Positions 23,711 to 38,700 of a stretch of DNA of 64,000 bases are shown piece by piece; the stretch's first letter is position 1, and each line of letters starts with the position of its first letter. A model generated the notes under the pieces. The model was not told the DNA's origin. It made no database searches and saw only the letters and a program-made list of their open reading frames with translations. Location of the stretch: contig NC_135257.1 in assembly GCF_964204865.1 (NCBI RefSeq), forward strand, positions 2,418,001 to 2,482,000, read 5' to 3'. The DNA is from Styela clava (taxonomy: Eukaryota; Chordata; Ascidiacea; Stolidobranchia; Styelidae). A program made the translations under genes and the position numbers.

Positions 23711-26700
23711 CTAAGGGCCGGTTAATTTAACACTTTTCAAAGGTAGCTTGATATATCTCCGACCAGATGGTGGTAATATATTGGGAGTTGTCTGTTGATT
23801 TACATGGAGGAATAAATCGAGTTGCTCTGGATGTCCGTGGTCTTTCAACATTGTGCATCTTCTTTCTTGTTGCAAGAAATATAACATTTCTATTCTGTAG
23901 CAATAAAAGTATTCTAATGTAAAAATCTTAACCCTGTCATGACTCGGGAATTTATTTTATTTTGACATAATCAGCATACATCATAAAGTGTGCTTACATT
24001 ATCTGACACACAATTCATGCATCTCGTCGTACGGGTCTTTGTAATTTATGGTAATGATTTAGTAAACTAGAGAAATAGTACCACATCTTTGTTAGCATCA
24101 ATTGTATTTCATGTGTCCACCATGAAAACTTAATTCCATAATCTAATGGGAAAATTGATATATATATATATACATGAACCTATGCATATGTTAGACACAT
24201 CAAGAGCGATATATTTGGATACACATTGTGTTTGTTAAAGTATGAATGATAAACCTTGTATAACAAAGTTATTAAACTGATCACAAACTATTCATCTACA
24301 ATGTACACTTGTCATTACATACTTATCCCATCCCATCTTTTCTAGGTATGGCCGACCATTGTATGTCACAGTGTCAGAAAATCTACTTTTCAGTGAAATC
24401 AGGCAAGACTTGATAGTGGATTCAACTGCTTCTAATTTTCTGTGCAAATTTGCTCGCATTTTAGCTTCATCAAGTCTCATTGCTGATGAACCACGATGAC
24501 CTGTCAACATGACAAAATGTCATGGTCAGTGCATGGTCTCATCAATACCATAACACAACATAATTAATTTGGATGACTGCTTCACTACTATAAAAGTATA
24601 AAATAAAATCAGCATTTGTGAAACTAATGTGTGATTGGGTCAAATAATAAAAGCAGATGAAAAAAATTCACATTAGAAATGCATCGATAACAAGAAACAT
24701 CAACACTGAATGGGTGAGGGATATTGTGCTGCATCTTAAATAGGAGTTCACAGTTTTCTAAAACTTCTGTCAATACAATTAATAATTCATGAAGTACATG
24801 AAAAATTTGGCAAACCCTGCATCAAATCCTAGTTAAACAATTTCAAACTTTAGAAGAGTTCAAATTGATAATTCAACTCCCAGTATCAACAACAAAAATT
24901 CAACTCAATGTGCAATTCACTACTGCTTCTGCAGATAAAAGTAACAAAATGAAATTTGTTTACTTAAGTGGTTTTCCATCAAATGACAGCATTAAATAAA
25001 GCTACCTCTTTCAAAAAATCTGTTTGGATCGGAGGCTTCTTTCTCAAAAACTTCAAGATTGGTCATCAGTTTTTCTCGTTGAAGAATAAAATCAGTGACC
25101 CGCTCCCATGACCTCACAATCTGTATAAATAACGACAAAGATTACATCTTCGGTTGTACAGTTTATATTACTGTTGAGCGTTAACAATGCAAAAGTATAA
25201 CAAAATTAGTCTGTAATACCACATTATATATTTATAGCTGTAACAAATTAGTATTCAAGTATATAGATAAAGAAACTCGATAAAATGGGCAACTTACTTC
25301 TGGAAGCTTTTTTATGTATTTATCAGAGCTGTATTTCAAAGCAAAATTCAGTTTTTGGGAGTCAGGCATTTTTAACTTTTGCCAGACTATTTCCAGTCTT
25401 TCTTGTATTGTAAGGCTGGGTGTGGATACCTGAGAATAAATCAAGTAGTTGCAGTTGATAATATTATCCTGGTGTAAATGACCTCAAAGTTAATATAATA
25501 TTTCAACAACCAGTTAACGAAGTCATCCTGCAGAACAGATTATTTCAGAAATGCAGTGTATTAAAAATGTCATATTGGCTGGTAAAGACAGAGCAAGACT
25601 CCATTTAATCATGTTAAAATATTAGGACACTCCATTCATTGGCATGTTTTTATATGTGATATTAATCTTATTACATTGTCGATCAGATTTTGCAGCAATG
25701 AAAAAAAATTCTTAATGTATTTATGAAGGAGTATAAATTAATTATTTTATGACTTACTTCTCTAGAATCTGCATGACTTTTAGATGATACTGTTGTTCCC
25801 TTGTGCATTGATTCAGACCTGGAGATGTAAAAGCAAAAGCATTATTCCCTAGAATCACATCCTTACTTCTTTCAAAGTTTAGCTTAAAAAGAAATAAATG
25901 AAAATGTGTGAGCTTGATCGATCCTTGAAAACGCTGCTTAGAGGATAGATACAAACTGTACACATACAATAATAAAATAATAACACCTTTACAACAGTTC
26001 AATGCAACCATCATATAAACAATGATTCCAGCTCCGTATTACACAAACTAAATTTTTTAAACAATTTTCTCAGAAGAATTACGCTCAAACTCAAATAAAA
26101 TCTACCTGTTCTGGCAATTTTCTGCAATCAGCTTTGTCATATGTGAATAGGCATTTAATCGAGTGAGAAATTCTGTAGTTGTGACTGGTTTTTCTGTTCT
26201 TAATAAACTTCTATTCAATGTTTTCTTTCTTTTATAGCCTTCTTCTGGAATATCACATGCAAATGCATTTCATATCGTGAATATTTGTTTGTATGCAGTA
26301 AAAGGTTGAATAAAAATATAAACACTGCAGAGAATGCACATTTTTATTGCTAAAAAGGAATTTCCAGCCTATACATCACAACAGTACTGAATGAAAATCT
26401 ATATAACACTCAATATCTAAATCTGAAATAATAACTCTTCTGCACTGGGATCAAACTAAACTTCCTCCTTTATACCTCATATATTAGCTGTTCACACTAG
26501 TACCGCAACCTATTAAACATATGCTACATAGTTTAGTATAATAATATCTGAATTATCATCCACACTTTTAAAATATACCAGACCTGTGTGTGTTTCATAA
26601 CCCATGTCAAGTATTTCACATTTTTTCTGATTTTCATTATCTTTTATGTCATCCTCACTACAACTTTCCTTGCTCATGATATCTTCTGTTTAGTAAAATA

Positions 26701-29700
26701 TTATAATTTTTTTATGAACAACAAATTTGATCCAATATTGACAGTGCTAGGATCAGTTTTTAAATTTCATAATTTTAAATGGCAAAATATTAAAATGCTT
26801 TTAGATAAATCATATTTTGAATTCCTTTTTATATGCATAATGATGCATATTTATGATAACAGGAATTTTCCCATTGAATGTGGGTATTTTTCTAACCCTG
26901 AAATTTCTAATAGTAGTTTTGCATTCGCAAACATTTGACACATTTTATGGAATATCAGTGCTGGCCAAACTTTTAGAAGCTGATAGGACTGTTTAAAAAG
27001 ATATAATCATTATTTAACAAATTACAAACATATTGAATGGTCATAGTTCTTTCTAACAAAACTCCAACATACCCTCTGTCTCAAGTTGTTCCTCAATCAA
27101 TTCCTCAACTATATTATTCATATGTCCTCCACTAGTAGAAAAATATCCAGAAGTGGATTCCTCTCCTGTTGTAGAAGTACCGCTTTGAGGCAAACCTGAG
27201 CTATCTCCAATAATTTTATCATTATCTATCTCTTTGTCATATTCACATTGCTGCAATTCATCACATTTATCGACTAAGTCATTTGAAGAAGAACTGATGC
27301 TTTCAGAGACACAGTCTATTGTAGTTTCTGTTGTATCAGTTTCATTACCCAAGCTCATATCTGAAAATTTGATATTTCCCGAGCCATATGCAGCAAACTT
27401 ATCATGAAGCTGAATAGGTAATATTTTAAGCAAGTTTTCAAACATTGCACTCCTAGCAGGAGGCATCTGATGTTTTTTCTTTGTTTTTCTGACTCCTGTA
27501 GAAGGTACCAAAGTTGAATCAGAGTCCGTCAGATCAGATCCATCATGAAGCTCTTTTAGTGTAGTGTACAGGGATTCTGCAGTTTCTAATGTGCCGCAGG
27601 AAACGGATGAATTCGATGTGGAATAATCGAAATTTGAATCAGATGACGCTTGATCGCTACCAATGCCAAACTTTCGTGGAAATCCAAAACTGGCAGATTC
27701 TGTTGATAATGTTTCTCCGAAGCTGCTACTACTTGATGCTTGTAATGCATTAGAATTAGTGTGTTGTGGAAATGCAGTCTTTCTTGAATATTCATTTTTA
27801 AGTTGATTGGCAAACATTACTTTGGAAATTAACTTCTCATCTCTTGTTCTCGCTCTTTCGGAAGGCAGATATAAAATGTTTCGAAAACAATGTTTCAGAA
27901 CTTTTTGTGCTCTTTGGAAAATACTGTCAAACAACCATTACCCCTCTTGATTCCAATAATAGCAATACACAACTATCTTGTTGCTAAAATGGTATTCTTA
28001 TTCATATTTGCATATTGCATTAAAAATTACAGTAAAATTTATTTATCTATTCTGATATAACCCCATAATGCTACATCCTTTTCTTGAAACCTCTTCTGAG
28101 CTAAATAGAGGGAATGGGTTATAAAAACTGTGACTTCGCAATTTCAAAAGGAAATATTTGATGAGGTTTTATTACGAAATGCGCCAACAATAGTCATTGT
28201 CTTCTATATAATAAATATGAGTTACCAATGCAATAGATTAATTAGAAAATTCTGCAGTTGCAATGAAAGCAATATTACTAGAATTCATTAGATACACTGC
28301 AGTGGTTGCTTTAGAAATTTGGAGTACCTTATATATCACAATCAAGCTGAAAACGTGGATAAAAAAAAAGGCCTGAAATACAGGATATAAAAAATTTTTC
28401 AATCCCATTTATGACTCTTTTTTGAAGAAGCCCTTTCTGTTGGGAAAATTTCACATATATAAATGATCTTTACCACGCTAAAAACACAATGAAGTTCCTG
28501 ACATGTTGTGTTTTATGCATTACATCGAGGCCTAGATAACCATTTGTGGACAGTAAGGTCCAAGGCGTTGGCCAATGAAAATTGTGTAAAAGAATAGCCT
28601 AAGCATTAATGTGCATTCATGATCATTAAAACAAAATTATTAGAGAAGTTAAATTGAAATCAAGTATCTCAAATGTAGTTAGTCTTGTTCATGTTTATCA
28701 TCCTATCTTGCCACATTGTCACTCTAAAGTGTTTTGTTTATTTTGAATATTTTTCAGAATCAAGAAAATATTTCAATCCAAAGTATTTAATCTGGTTAAA
28801 ATGAGTTATGTAGATTATAATTTAGTTGTAATTTAAATTTCAAATTCCACTTAATCTTCTGAAAATGCGAAACATGTAAATAGTCTGGAACTGAGTGACT
28901 TAACAACAATGATACATAAACACACCTTGACCTTGTTGATCTTGGGGTTCCTGAATCTCTCATACTTCTTGACCCTAGTTGTGAAATTGACTGACTTCTG
29001 TCAGAAAGTCTAGGAGTCCCAAAATCTGAAAACTCTTCTTCTGTGAAAATAGGATAAAATGTAAACACCTTATGGAATTCTAATATCATTTATAAAACTC
29101 ACAATCTAGCTGGAAGCTATTTTTTGCCCGATTTTGAATCTGTTTGATCATTCGTCTCGGTCGAAGTTCAATGCTGATCAAGCAATATCAATTTGGGATA
29201 CAATGTTTAAAATACATTCATCATTAAATTTATCAATGCCATTCTAATTTTTAGCATTATCATGATATTTCTCAAAATTTGAGGTATGATAATTTTCAGA
29301 AGCAGAATGATTCAAATTTTCAATACAGGATATTTGAATACAAAAAAAAAAGATTCAGATTTAACTCAAGTAAGAGCTATATGGTAATATTAGTTGGATC
29401 TATCTATTTCCAAACCTTCCATTTCTGGATCTTTTCCCAATCCTCCTAATGTTACAGCTTTTACATTCCACAGTCCAGCTACAAATTCCTCTTTCTCTTT
29501 CTTCAGAGCAGTTAGTTTTTTATCTCTCTCTCTAAAATTTTAAAAATAGACTAGGATAAAAAGAACTGGGCAACTTGTTCTAGGTCATGAAACAATTGAG
29601 AGATTCAGTTTGAATGAAATGCATTAGAATAAGAGATCTTCAAGTATTTTGATCTCACATTGCATACCGTAGGAATATTGTATCAGGATTTTACTGATAA

Positions 29701-32700
29701 CTAGATCAATTCAGATTTACAAAATGAAAAAAAAATTACAAAGCTGAATAATAAAACACTCATATATTCTTCATATGTGCATTTCTGCAGCCATTCCTAC
29801 ATAGTCTTATCTTCAATCAAAATGGTTTGATTGTACGAATGTTATGATATAATTAGGTAGCTTCATTGTTTGAAAACAATGAATAAAGTTTACTGACTTC
29901 TGGGCATCCATCTTGGCAGTTCTCATAGATTCAGTTTCCGAATCTGCTGCATCACTATCATAAAAATGGAAAAGCACACTGAGGAAATCTGTGTCCTAGG
30001 ATAGAAAGAAACAGATGTTATATCATATGAGGGATGCATTCACAACTAATCGAATGTATGAATGGAATCTAATTTTGCTTCCTAATAATACTTGATTGCA
30101 ACAAAATAAAATCTATCAATCTCGAAAATGTAGAAGGTAAGAAGTTAAAAAAGAATGAAAAATTTCAAACCACCTGATAGCGGCTTGGCGGTGTGGCGCA
30201 TCATACTAAACGTTAGGGATACGCTCGCCACCACACCTTTGATTACCCTGCGTGGGTTCGCAGGTTCGAATCTCATGCGGGATGGTTATGTGTGAGAAGA
30301 TCGCTGGACTCCTCACAGCCGTAAGGTGGTTTACGTAACCGCTGTTCATTTACGGCTTCGTCCACCATCAAGTTCATGCTTCCGAAAACAAATTACTGGC
30401 TAACTAATTCCATATCCGACATGGACTGGTAACCAGACGAAAGGCCGTGGTTCCCCATATGATTGAGCCGTCTTATTGACTTTCCTCTCCCCAGGGATGA
30501 TTATGTAAATACTATCCCATCATTTAAAAGAGTAGGTTGAAAAAAAATTTCAAAACAAACCTGAGTTGATAAATACTTGAAGAAGTCATCAGTGTTTATT
30601 GTGTTTTTCCACCACTGAAGCCAAGAAGCATATGCTCTAGATCCCTTTTCCACCCCTGGGTGGTTGAGTTGACTTGGAGTAAATCTATGAAAAGGCATCA
30701 CACATTCTCCATGTGCTTGTGTCATGGAACTTGCATCGCTTTCTGGATAACCGGACTGTGGGTGGGTGGTCGATTTCATCCACATCATTTGCTGTAGGTT
30801 TGAAATTTTATTTATAAGTAGATTATATTTGATAACAACAACATGATGTCATACTAGCATAAAGTTGAAAATTTGGCGCTCCATAAGTGTGTGTACCAAT
30901 ATGGAGGTAACTAATTTTGTTCGCCTACTTTCCATCAAGTTGTGTGAAGGGACAGAAGCCTATGGGCAGGGGGGATATTCACTGAGCTAACACAGATAGT
31001 CCCCGAACTTGTAATAGAACTAAAATAAGGAAATCTGAATAAAATTATGGCCTAACCCTAACCTGGTACACACACTACGGGAGTACCAAAATTTTTTCTA
31101 GTGTAATATATTAGCTCTATTAGAGTTATCAAATTATTTAGAGATTTTAACTGAAAATGATAAAATCAAGTTGGCAAAATTGGATTCAGTGTTAAAGAAT
31201 GTTTAGTTGTATGTGAAATAAACCCATGTCAAACTTTACACAAGTTTTGAAGTGCTATATTTCATACCTGTCCTTGCCAAGGCATATCAAATTCATATCT
31301 TCTGAGTTTAGGATTAATTACTTGTTGTGAGCTTGGTCTTACTAGCGTACTTGATGCCAAAATTTGACTGAGATCAACATTTGTTCCAGGTGTAACAATC
31401 TAAATTCACAAAAAATTATATGATTATACTAGAGAACAAAAATGGGCATTTATTAACTTTGCAAATTTAAGAGAACATTAAGCTTAATATGAGACATTAA
31501 ATAAAAATTTATTTTTTGATATTTGTATACATGCAATGAAGCTAGCTTTAAGACAAGAGAGCAATGCTCGGATATTTGAATACGGAGGTTGCACATCAGT
31601 ATCGCTAAGGGCTTAGAGCAAAGAGTTTGCTGAAAAGGGGGGGACAGAGGCAGTCAAACGATATAAAAAAAAGTTTCCCCATTTAATTGAAATAAAAGGA
31701 ATAAACACCAACATTTTTTTTCAAATCAAAAAGCAATCACCCCAACAAGCAGACAACAAGATTAACCACAACAAAACAATGAATAGATTAACTTCATGTG
31801 CAATAATATGCGAGTGTCACTAAAGAAAACTGTCATTGTTAATCATAAGAATGTAAATTAACACTTACTAGAGGATCATTATCATAATGTTGATGAATGT
31901 TAGGAACGGTTTTCATTATTTCTGAATAAACTTCTTTTAATTCCCCGCCTTGGAATAAATTTGCATCAAGTTCTTTAACAGTGGCTTGAGATATATCACC
32001 TGCAAAAATATACAATACAATACATTAATCAAATTGAAAACAAAATATTAAACTCAATCATATCTGGCTGATCAAATACAGTAAGTGAAAGAGTGCTGCT
32101 TCTAATCAGTAAAAATGTTGAAACGTTGAATGTACATTCATATCAAGTTCTGTGATCTGCAAATACTGAATGTTAAGCTTTTATACTTTATACAGGCTTT
32201 TAAATTTTTTTATAGCTTGTTGAATTAAAAAAAAATGCATATCACGCTGGTAGGGCTGTCCAAGCGAACCGGATATTCGAAATCGAATCAAAAGTTATTC
32301 GAATCCTTTTTCGGCTGATTTGCGAATCGCCAAAATGCGGTACATCAAGCGAGAAAAAGCCTCATGAACACCTTTGCACGGCGCTTTTCATCGAGCAAGT
32401 GAAACTCTCGCTTTTTTTTGCTGTAAAATGGTGTCTCTCCTAATGCTAGGTGGTATGTAATTTTCCATTTCATGCATGGTCATAATCGGAAGGTTATTAT
32501 TAATAATGACGTTTTTGAGAGAGTACACAAGGGGAAAACGGCAATTTAGTTTCGGTACGAAATGCTAGTTCTATAAATAGAATCGATTCAAAACTGTTGA
32601 GTCAGTAATCATAGGAATGTGGTAGGGGTAACTTGAAGCTGAAACACATGCTGGAGGATCCTTATGATGGCAATACCTGCTTCCAATGAAATTTATAATT

Positions 32701-35700
32701 CCCTATGATGGCAATACTTGGTATTATATGTCTATTACTATGAACAAGCATTGCACTTTTGCCTTTTGATGGCTGTTGTAACGCTTGTACAGTAACTATA
32801 CAATCATCAAATAATAATGTCATCCCTAGCTCTGAATACGAGATCTCGCTAAATGCAATTTAAAATTTCTTGGGCAACAGTTTTATCAATATTAATGGTT
32901 GTTAATCATTTTGCTGAAAATTACTAAGTTAAGACTAATTATAATGAGATTAAAATAGCTTTGCATGCCTTATTAAAACTGAATTCATCTGAATTGAGTA
33001 AATAAAGTATTGAGAGTGTGTGCAATTTTTAACTCACAACACTCAACAGTTTTCGAAATCCCAAATTTAGGGACTTCTAAATTTTCTGACAAGTTAATGG
33101 AACCATGATCTCCTTTTATAACCCCGAAAACATAATTATGCAAAATATCAGCAGTAATTTAGATGTAAATGCACATATGTCATCACAAAATCGCATGAGG
33201 AGTTTTTATTGTACGATAGAGACAGAATTAGGATTGTGCAATAATATTTGATTATTCGGTTCGATTAGGGAAAAATCTTCGATTCGAATCAAAAAAATAT
33301 TCGATTTTGAACACCCCTACACGCCGATATGAAAAAAAGAACTGGCTAACTATTCCCATACCTGACATGGACTGTTAACTGGATGAAAGGTTGTAGTATG
33401 CCATATCATTAAGCCACCATATCGAACACCGCCCTCCCTTCTCTCCAGGATAATTATAAAAATTCTATTCTACCTTTGAGATCATTGTAAACTGGTTGAT
33501 AAGATCCAAGAGTTACAGTTGATAAATCAACATGATCATTTAATTTTACATCAGATGCTCGGATTGTGATTGCAGTTCTGTCAACCGGATTACTAACACC
33601 AGGCTAAAAAGTATACAGTAATGTTATGGCATCTGGAGATATAACTTTCAAATTTAAGAATATGGATATCTGGAATGGATTATTTGTGTACTGTATTCAA
33701 AATCTGAATTAAGGAAAACTTTATTTTATTTCTAGTTATCTAAACATGACAATTTCCAAATTTGTCCAGGTAGAGAAAAAAAGATGCCTTAATTACAACG
33801 TGAATCCTAATAAAGGCAAGTAGCAAATGACATAATTTACAATAACATGTCAAACCCTGTCAAGTCACACTTCAAGTTACTTTGCCATTTCAGGCACATT
33901 GATATGTCTATAAATACCCAACAATCTTTTGGCAGCTATCATCCCAAGAACAATTCGGTGGTATGATGACAAACATATTCAAATAAATACATCAAGTCAC
34001 ATAAAGGATGCGAGCCATGTGGCCAACCAAGAGTTTGCAAAATAAAAGTATCAGATACAACAATATATAAAAAAGCGAATCCAATCTACAATATTGTGTG
34101 AATAATGTCCAGTGGATTCAATGAATAGCATCCATAGTTATGTCAAACTCGCCAACTATGATAGCAACTATGTAATAAAGTGTGCAGGCAGTCTGCTATA
34201 AAATGATATACAAGTGTCATTGACTGTTAATGATTCTATCTAGTAATATGTTACTACAAATTAAAAACTACAAATTGGTAATCTCACCAGCTTAGTTTGT
34301 ACAACAGCTGGTTGAGGATACTGAGGTTCAGGCAGTGGCTTCATTTTTTCCTCCAATTCCTCTTTGTATTTCATATCTAACTCTTTCTCTTTGATCTTTA
34401 ACTTTCGAACTTTTTCATCTTGGGCCTCTCGTCTGCCAAAGAAAGCAATAGTTTCATATTTGGTAATTCAAATTATGCTCAAGTGTGCTGTATTTTTGAA
34501 TATATGTTTCAGAACTTTACTGCACGGTTCATAGTGATGTTTCATTGGACAATTTTCTAATTGTCATGCATGCATTTGGGCATATCATATGCATGACATG
34601 CATCTGAAACAAATAATTGGATAAGTAATTCTATATTCAACATGGGCTGGTAACTAGACAAGAGGCCGCAGTACTCCACATGATTAAGCCATCAGCTCAC
34701 TGGTCCATGTCAGGTATGGGAATAGTTAACCAGTTATTTGTTTCAAATGCATGGATTTAATGGAGAACGCCGTAACCAACCAGCAGTTATGCGAACCACC
34801 TAATACTTAGCACGATGTGCCAACTGCCAATCAATAATATCCATTATGAAACACTATATATGAATATGAAAGATTCTCGCGTGAAAGTGAACAAATTCAT
34901 CATCAATCGAAGATGTCACCTTGTTAATGCTTGAATTAATGGTGGAATATGAGTTGATGGGTCAGTTGGCGTTCTTTCTTGACTTTCTCTTTCTTTCTTA
35001 CGCTCTCTTTCTTGTCGTTCCATGAGCAACCTGAGATCCTCCTTTGGATCCAGTGAATCAACATCTCTGGAGTCATCATGTAATACTGATAATATATTAT
35101 GTTATTTTAGTGAGTAGTACTTGCTTTTCGCAAGGGTCACATTCCCTTTTTTGCGAGGGGCCATATTGAATAAAGTAATTAATTTTTTCTAAAGACTGTA
35201 TCATGTAGCTTTGACTAAAATTTAATATGTAAAATATCCCAAAATAAAGACTTACGGTAGGCAATGTAAAAACATCAACTGACACAAATCTATTTGCCAA
35301 ACAATGTAACTCATTCCTAGTTAATGTTAATGAAAAAATGTCAATGCGACTGATGCATTTGATGTCGGTCATCATATGTTAGATTAGATAATAGTTCATA
35401 TGAAGTTAAAAAACAAATCTAAATTTTGTATGCAGTCTTTTTCCAGCAGGGGGCTGCAAAAAATGCTTGGCGGCCTTGCTTTTGAGAAAAATTCCTATTT
35501 GCTAAGTATTGATTGAATTATGTTCAGTACTTGACAACTAAATAACCCGCTACAAGATAAAATTTCACACATCAAAAATACTGAAATAGTACAATCATAA
35601 CAGCCAGGTTAAAAACGAAATAATAATTGTTATATCCACATAGTTCAAACCTCTTTCAAGTCCGAGTGAGGTCCTGCACTTTTGCTGATGTTCCAGTGGT

Positions 35701-38700
35701 ACAATAGGTGTTACTGAATGTATTCTCTGCCTACTAGGAAGTATGGTAGAAGGACTTTTCATGATGATTTCATCCTCTTCCTTAAGCGCAAGAAAAAAAT
35801 TGATATATTTTCAATGACTATTGATATTTTTCATATTTATCCAAGGGAAAGAAAAGATGGCTCAAGCTTATGGTGTACCATAGCCTTTGTCCAGTTATTA
35901 GTTCATGTCGAGTCTGGGATTAGTTAGCCAGGTATTTGTTCCAGATGTTGTAACCAGCCAGCAGTTGAGACAAGGAATCCAGCAATTCTCTTGACATAAA
36001 CATCCACAATGGGATACATACAAACCATGATCGATGGCAAACATATTCCTAAGCTTAGCACAAAGCGTCAACCACCTGGCTGTTAAAATCTCACAGTGAA
36101 ACAATTAACTGTTTGTTACTATCCATGGAAATAGGATTTGTAGTCTTCCAATATATAGAATGTGAAATTTAAAATATCATATTTAAACAGTTACAATAAC
36201 AAGTTATACCTATTTTGATACAAATAAAATGCCTCGTAGTAAAGATGCTTACTTCTTGTCTTTGACGTAATTCTTCGATTAAAAGAGTGTGCTGACCAAG
36301 AGGTTCTGATGGACATCTATGTTCCAGAATTCTAAAGGTGCAATTCAATTCCCTCATTGAGAAATTTTTAAGTAACCCAACAAAAATATTATCGATTCAT
36401 AGCGGATTAGGAATTTAATAAAAACAGGTTTTTAATGAAAGATCACTCCTTAATTACAGACGTAAAAATGCCATTCTCTCAAAACCGTAAAATGTGACAT
36501 GAGCTAAATCTGTTTTAATGCGGCGATATATATAGTCAATATCTTATGTCCTTCAGCCTGTAACAGAAAGTAATTATAGATAAATTACTTTTGCTCAAAA
36601 ACGAGACTTATGTTAGTTTGGTTCTAACAGCCCACCCCAAAATTGGACACAAGGCACTACCATACATCATAATAGAACAAGTACAGTCATGGAACCCAGA
36701 CCAAAACATCTATCCCCAGGTCCATAATGACAAAAGATCTAAAAAAAGTAAGATAGTTTCTTTCATCACAAATAAATAAAAAGAACAAACATTGGATACG
36801 ATGAAACCGAAATGTGGTCATCATCAATCTCTAAATCTTTTTCTTCTCTTCTGGCGCTCTCAATCATATCACTGTCATCTTCCATATTGGATTCATCCTC
36901 CTGTTCATCGGCATAAATAAAGGGCTCTTGCTTCGCTAATGGTTGAAGCTGATGAATCTAGGATATAAAAGGGAATGCATGAAAGCAGTGAGGAAAATTT
37001 GAAATTGATTTCTACTCTCACTCTGCTAAAGTTTACTACAATTGCATAAGTTGATTGATTAGAATCGAATATAATAAATTTTGAATATATATTCGAATTT
37101 TTTATTCGTTTTGGACATCCCTGATTGAGGTTTATAAAAATTAAGCACAGATAAATATACATTATAACAATTAAAAAATTCCAGAACAATTGATATCAAA
37201 AAATGTCGAATATGGATAAAAATAGAATCCAAATGACTTTGTTAAGTATATCAATCTTAGTTGCAGAAAAATTTAACTTAGCAACCCAGGCATGAAGACC
37301 ATATCACCATTACCATGTTTGAGTTAATGTTCCTTCTACATACTATCAAACTAACCTTAGAGCGACTAATAGTTGGCATCTGTGACTGCATACTGTTAAT
37401 TTCAGCTTTTAAATTGAACTGATATTTCATTTTTCTCCTTGGTCTGCTTGATTTCACAAGATCACGAAACGACAGTTCCTGTTTCGGACTCTAAAATTAA
37501 CAAAAACTTATTTACTCTTAACCAGATACATTACTACAGATGTCATAACAAGCTAAATTTTATGCCTTATTCTATTCAACATAAAAATAACCAGATACTC
37601 AGTTTCAAATTTAGATATAGTATGTGTGATTGGACGTTTTATAATTAGACTTCATTCTCTTATTCAGTTATGAGACAATGTCAGGTATGGGTACCGATAT
37701 AGTAGAGACAACTTTTTTATTTGTTCTTTTCCAGCATACAATGTCCTTCAGAAATTTTTTAGATTTAAAATTTTATAGATTTAATTTAATTACAGAAATC
37801 TGCAACAATAATGGAGGTGGATGGTTGTAACTTTATTAATGCAGTTGAAACCGATCGAATAGCATTATAAAAGTTTTTCAACATTCATATGTATGCATAT
37901 ATACATGTTTCGGACATGAATTTTACAAAATCGAGTACCAGAAATTGCCTCAGCTCTGATATAAATGCTAGAAGTTCACAACACAAGGAGGTTTACTACA
38001 CAAAATCAAACAAAGATTACAAGCGAAAAAGATTGAAATTTTTTATTGATTGAATTTAATAAGCCTGAGAGAGGAGGACATAAATCAGTATATATTCAAC
38101 ATCGGGAATCAAACCTCAATACTGATGAGAGTTTAACAGAGGTATCTAGACAGTTTCTTATGCTTGATACAACAAGAAAAGAGCACAAAAACATCTCACT
38201 TCTGTTGTCATGGGTGTGACTGGTGAAGGAGCTATAACTTCATCTCTGTTATAAGTTATAACTTCTTTTGTTGATGGTTTCTTGAGATCTGATATTATAT
38301 GTCGACGTATTGATAAAATATTCAAGCTGGTAAATTAATATTCAGATTTATCCATTGCATTCTGTGTCATTTTCCCACAAAAAAACTGGTAGGAAAGGTA
38401 GGCCTACATAGGAAAATTTTAGACAAAAGGAGAAAAAATTTTCATATTTTAGCTGGATCTCATTTATCAAATTATTAAACTATTTTAAATATTTGAAAAC
38501 TATAATATGAAATTTTATATCATCGACACTTGAAAAATGTCCCAGGCACTAGAGCTGGATATTTCCATTCCTTTGAATCATAAACCTCATATTCTTTGAT
38601 TACACATTACATTCTAGCATACAGAAATATTGGTAATACTGGCCCCCATTATTAATGATTTTGAAGATGGAGGATCTGCACATATTTTGTACTTACTATT

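Noticed and set aside
24292-24510. CCDC87-like C-terminus ending at the TGA at 24294-24292
   Set aside because: A GTATGT donor after 24323 splices in phase to 23894-23711, restoring the KIEMLYFLQQERR match to human CCDC87.
26588-26938. 116-codon plus-strand frame in a CCDC87-like intron
   Set aside because: AT-driven hydrophobic frame without homology; antisense to a well-supported gene.
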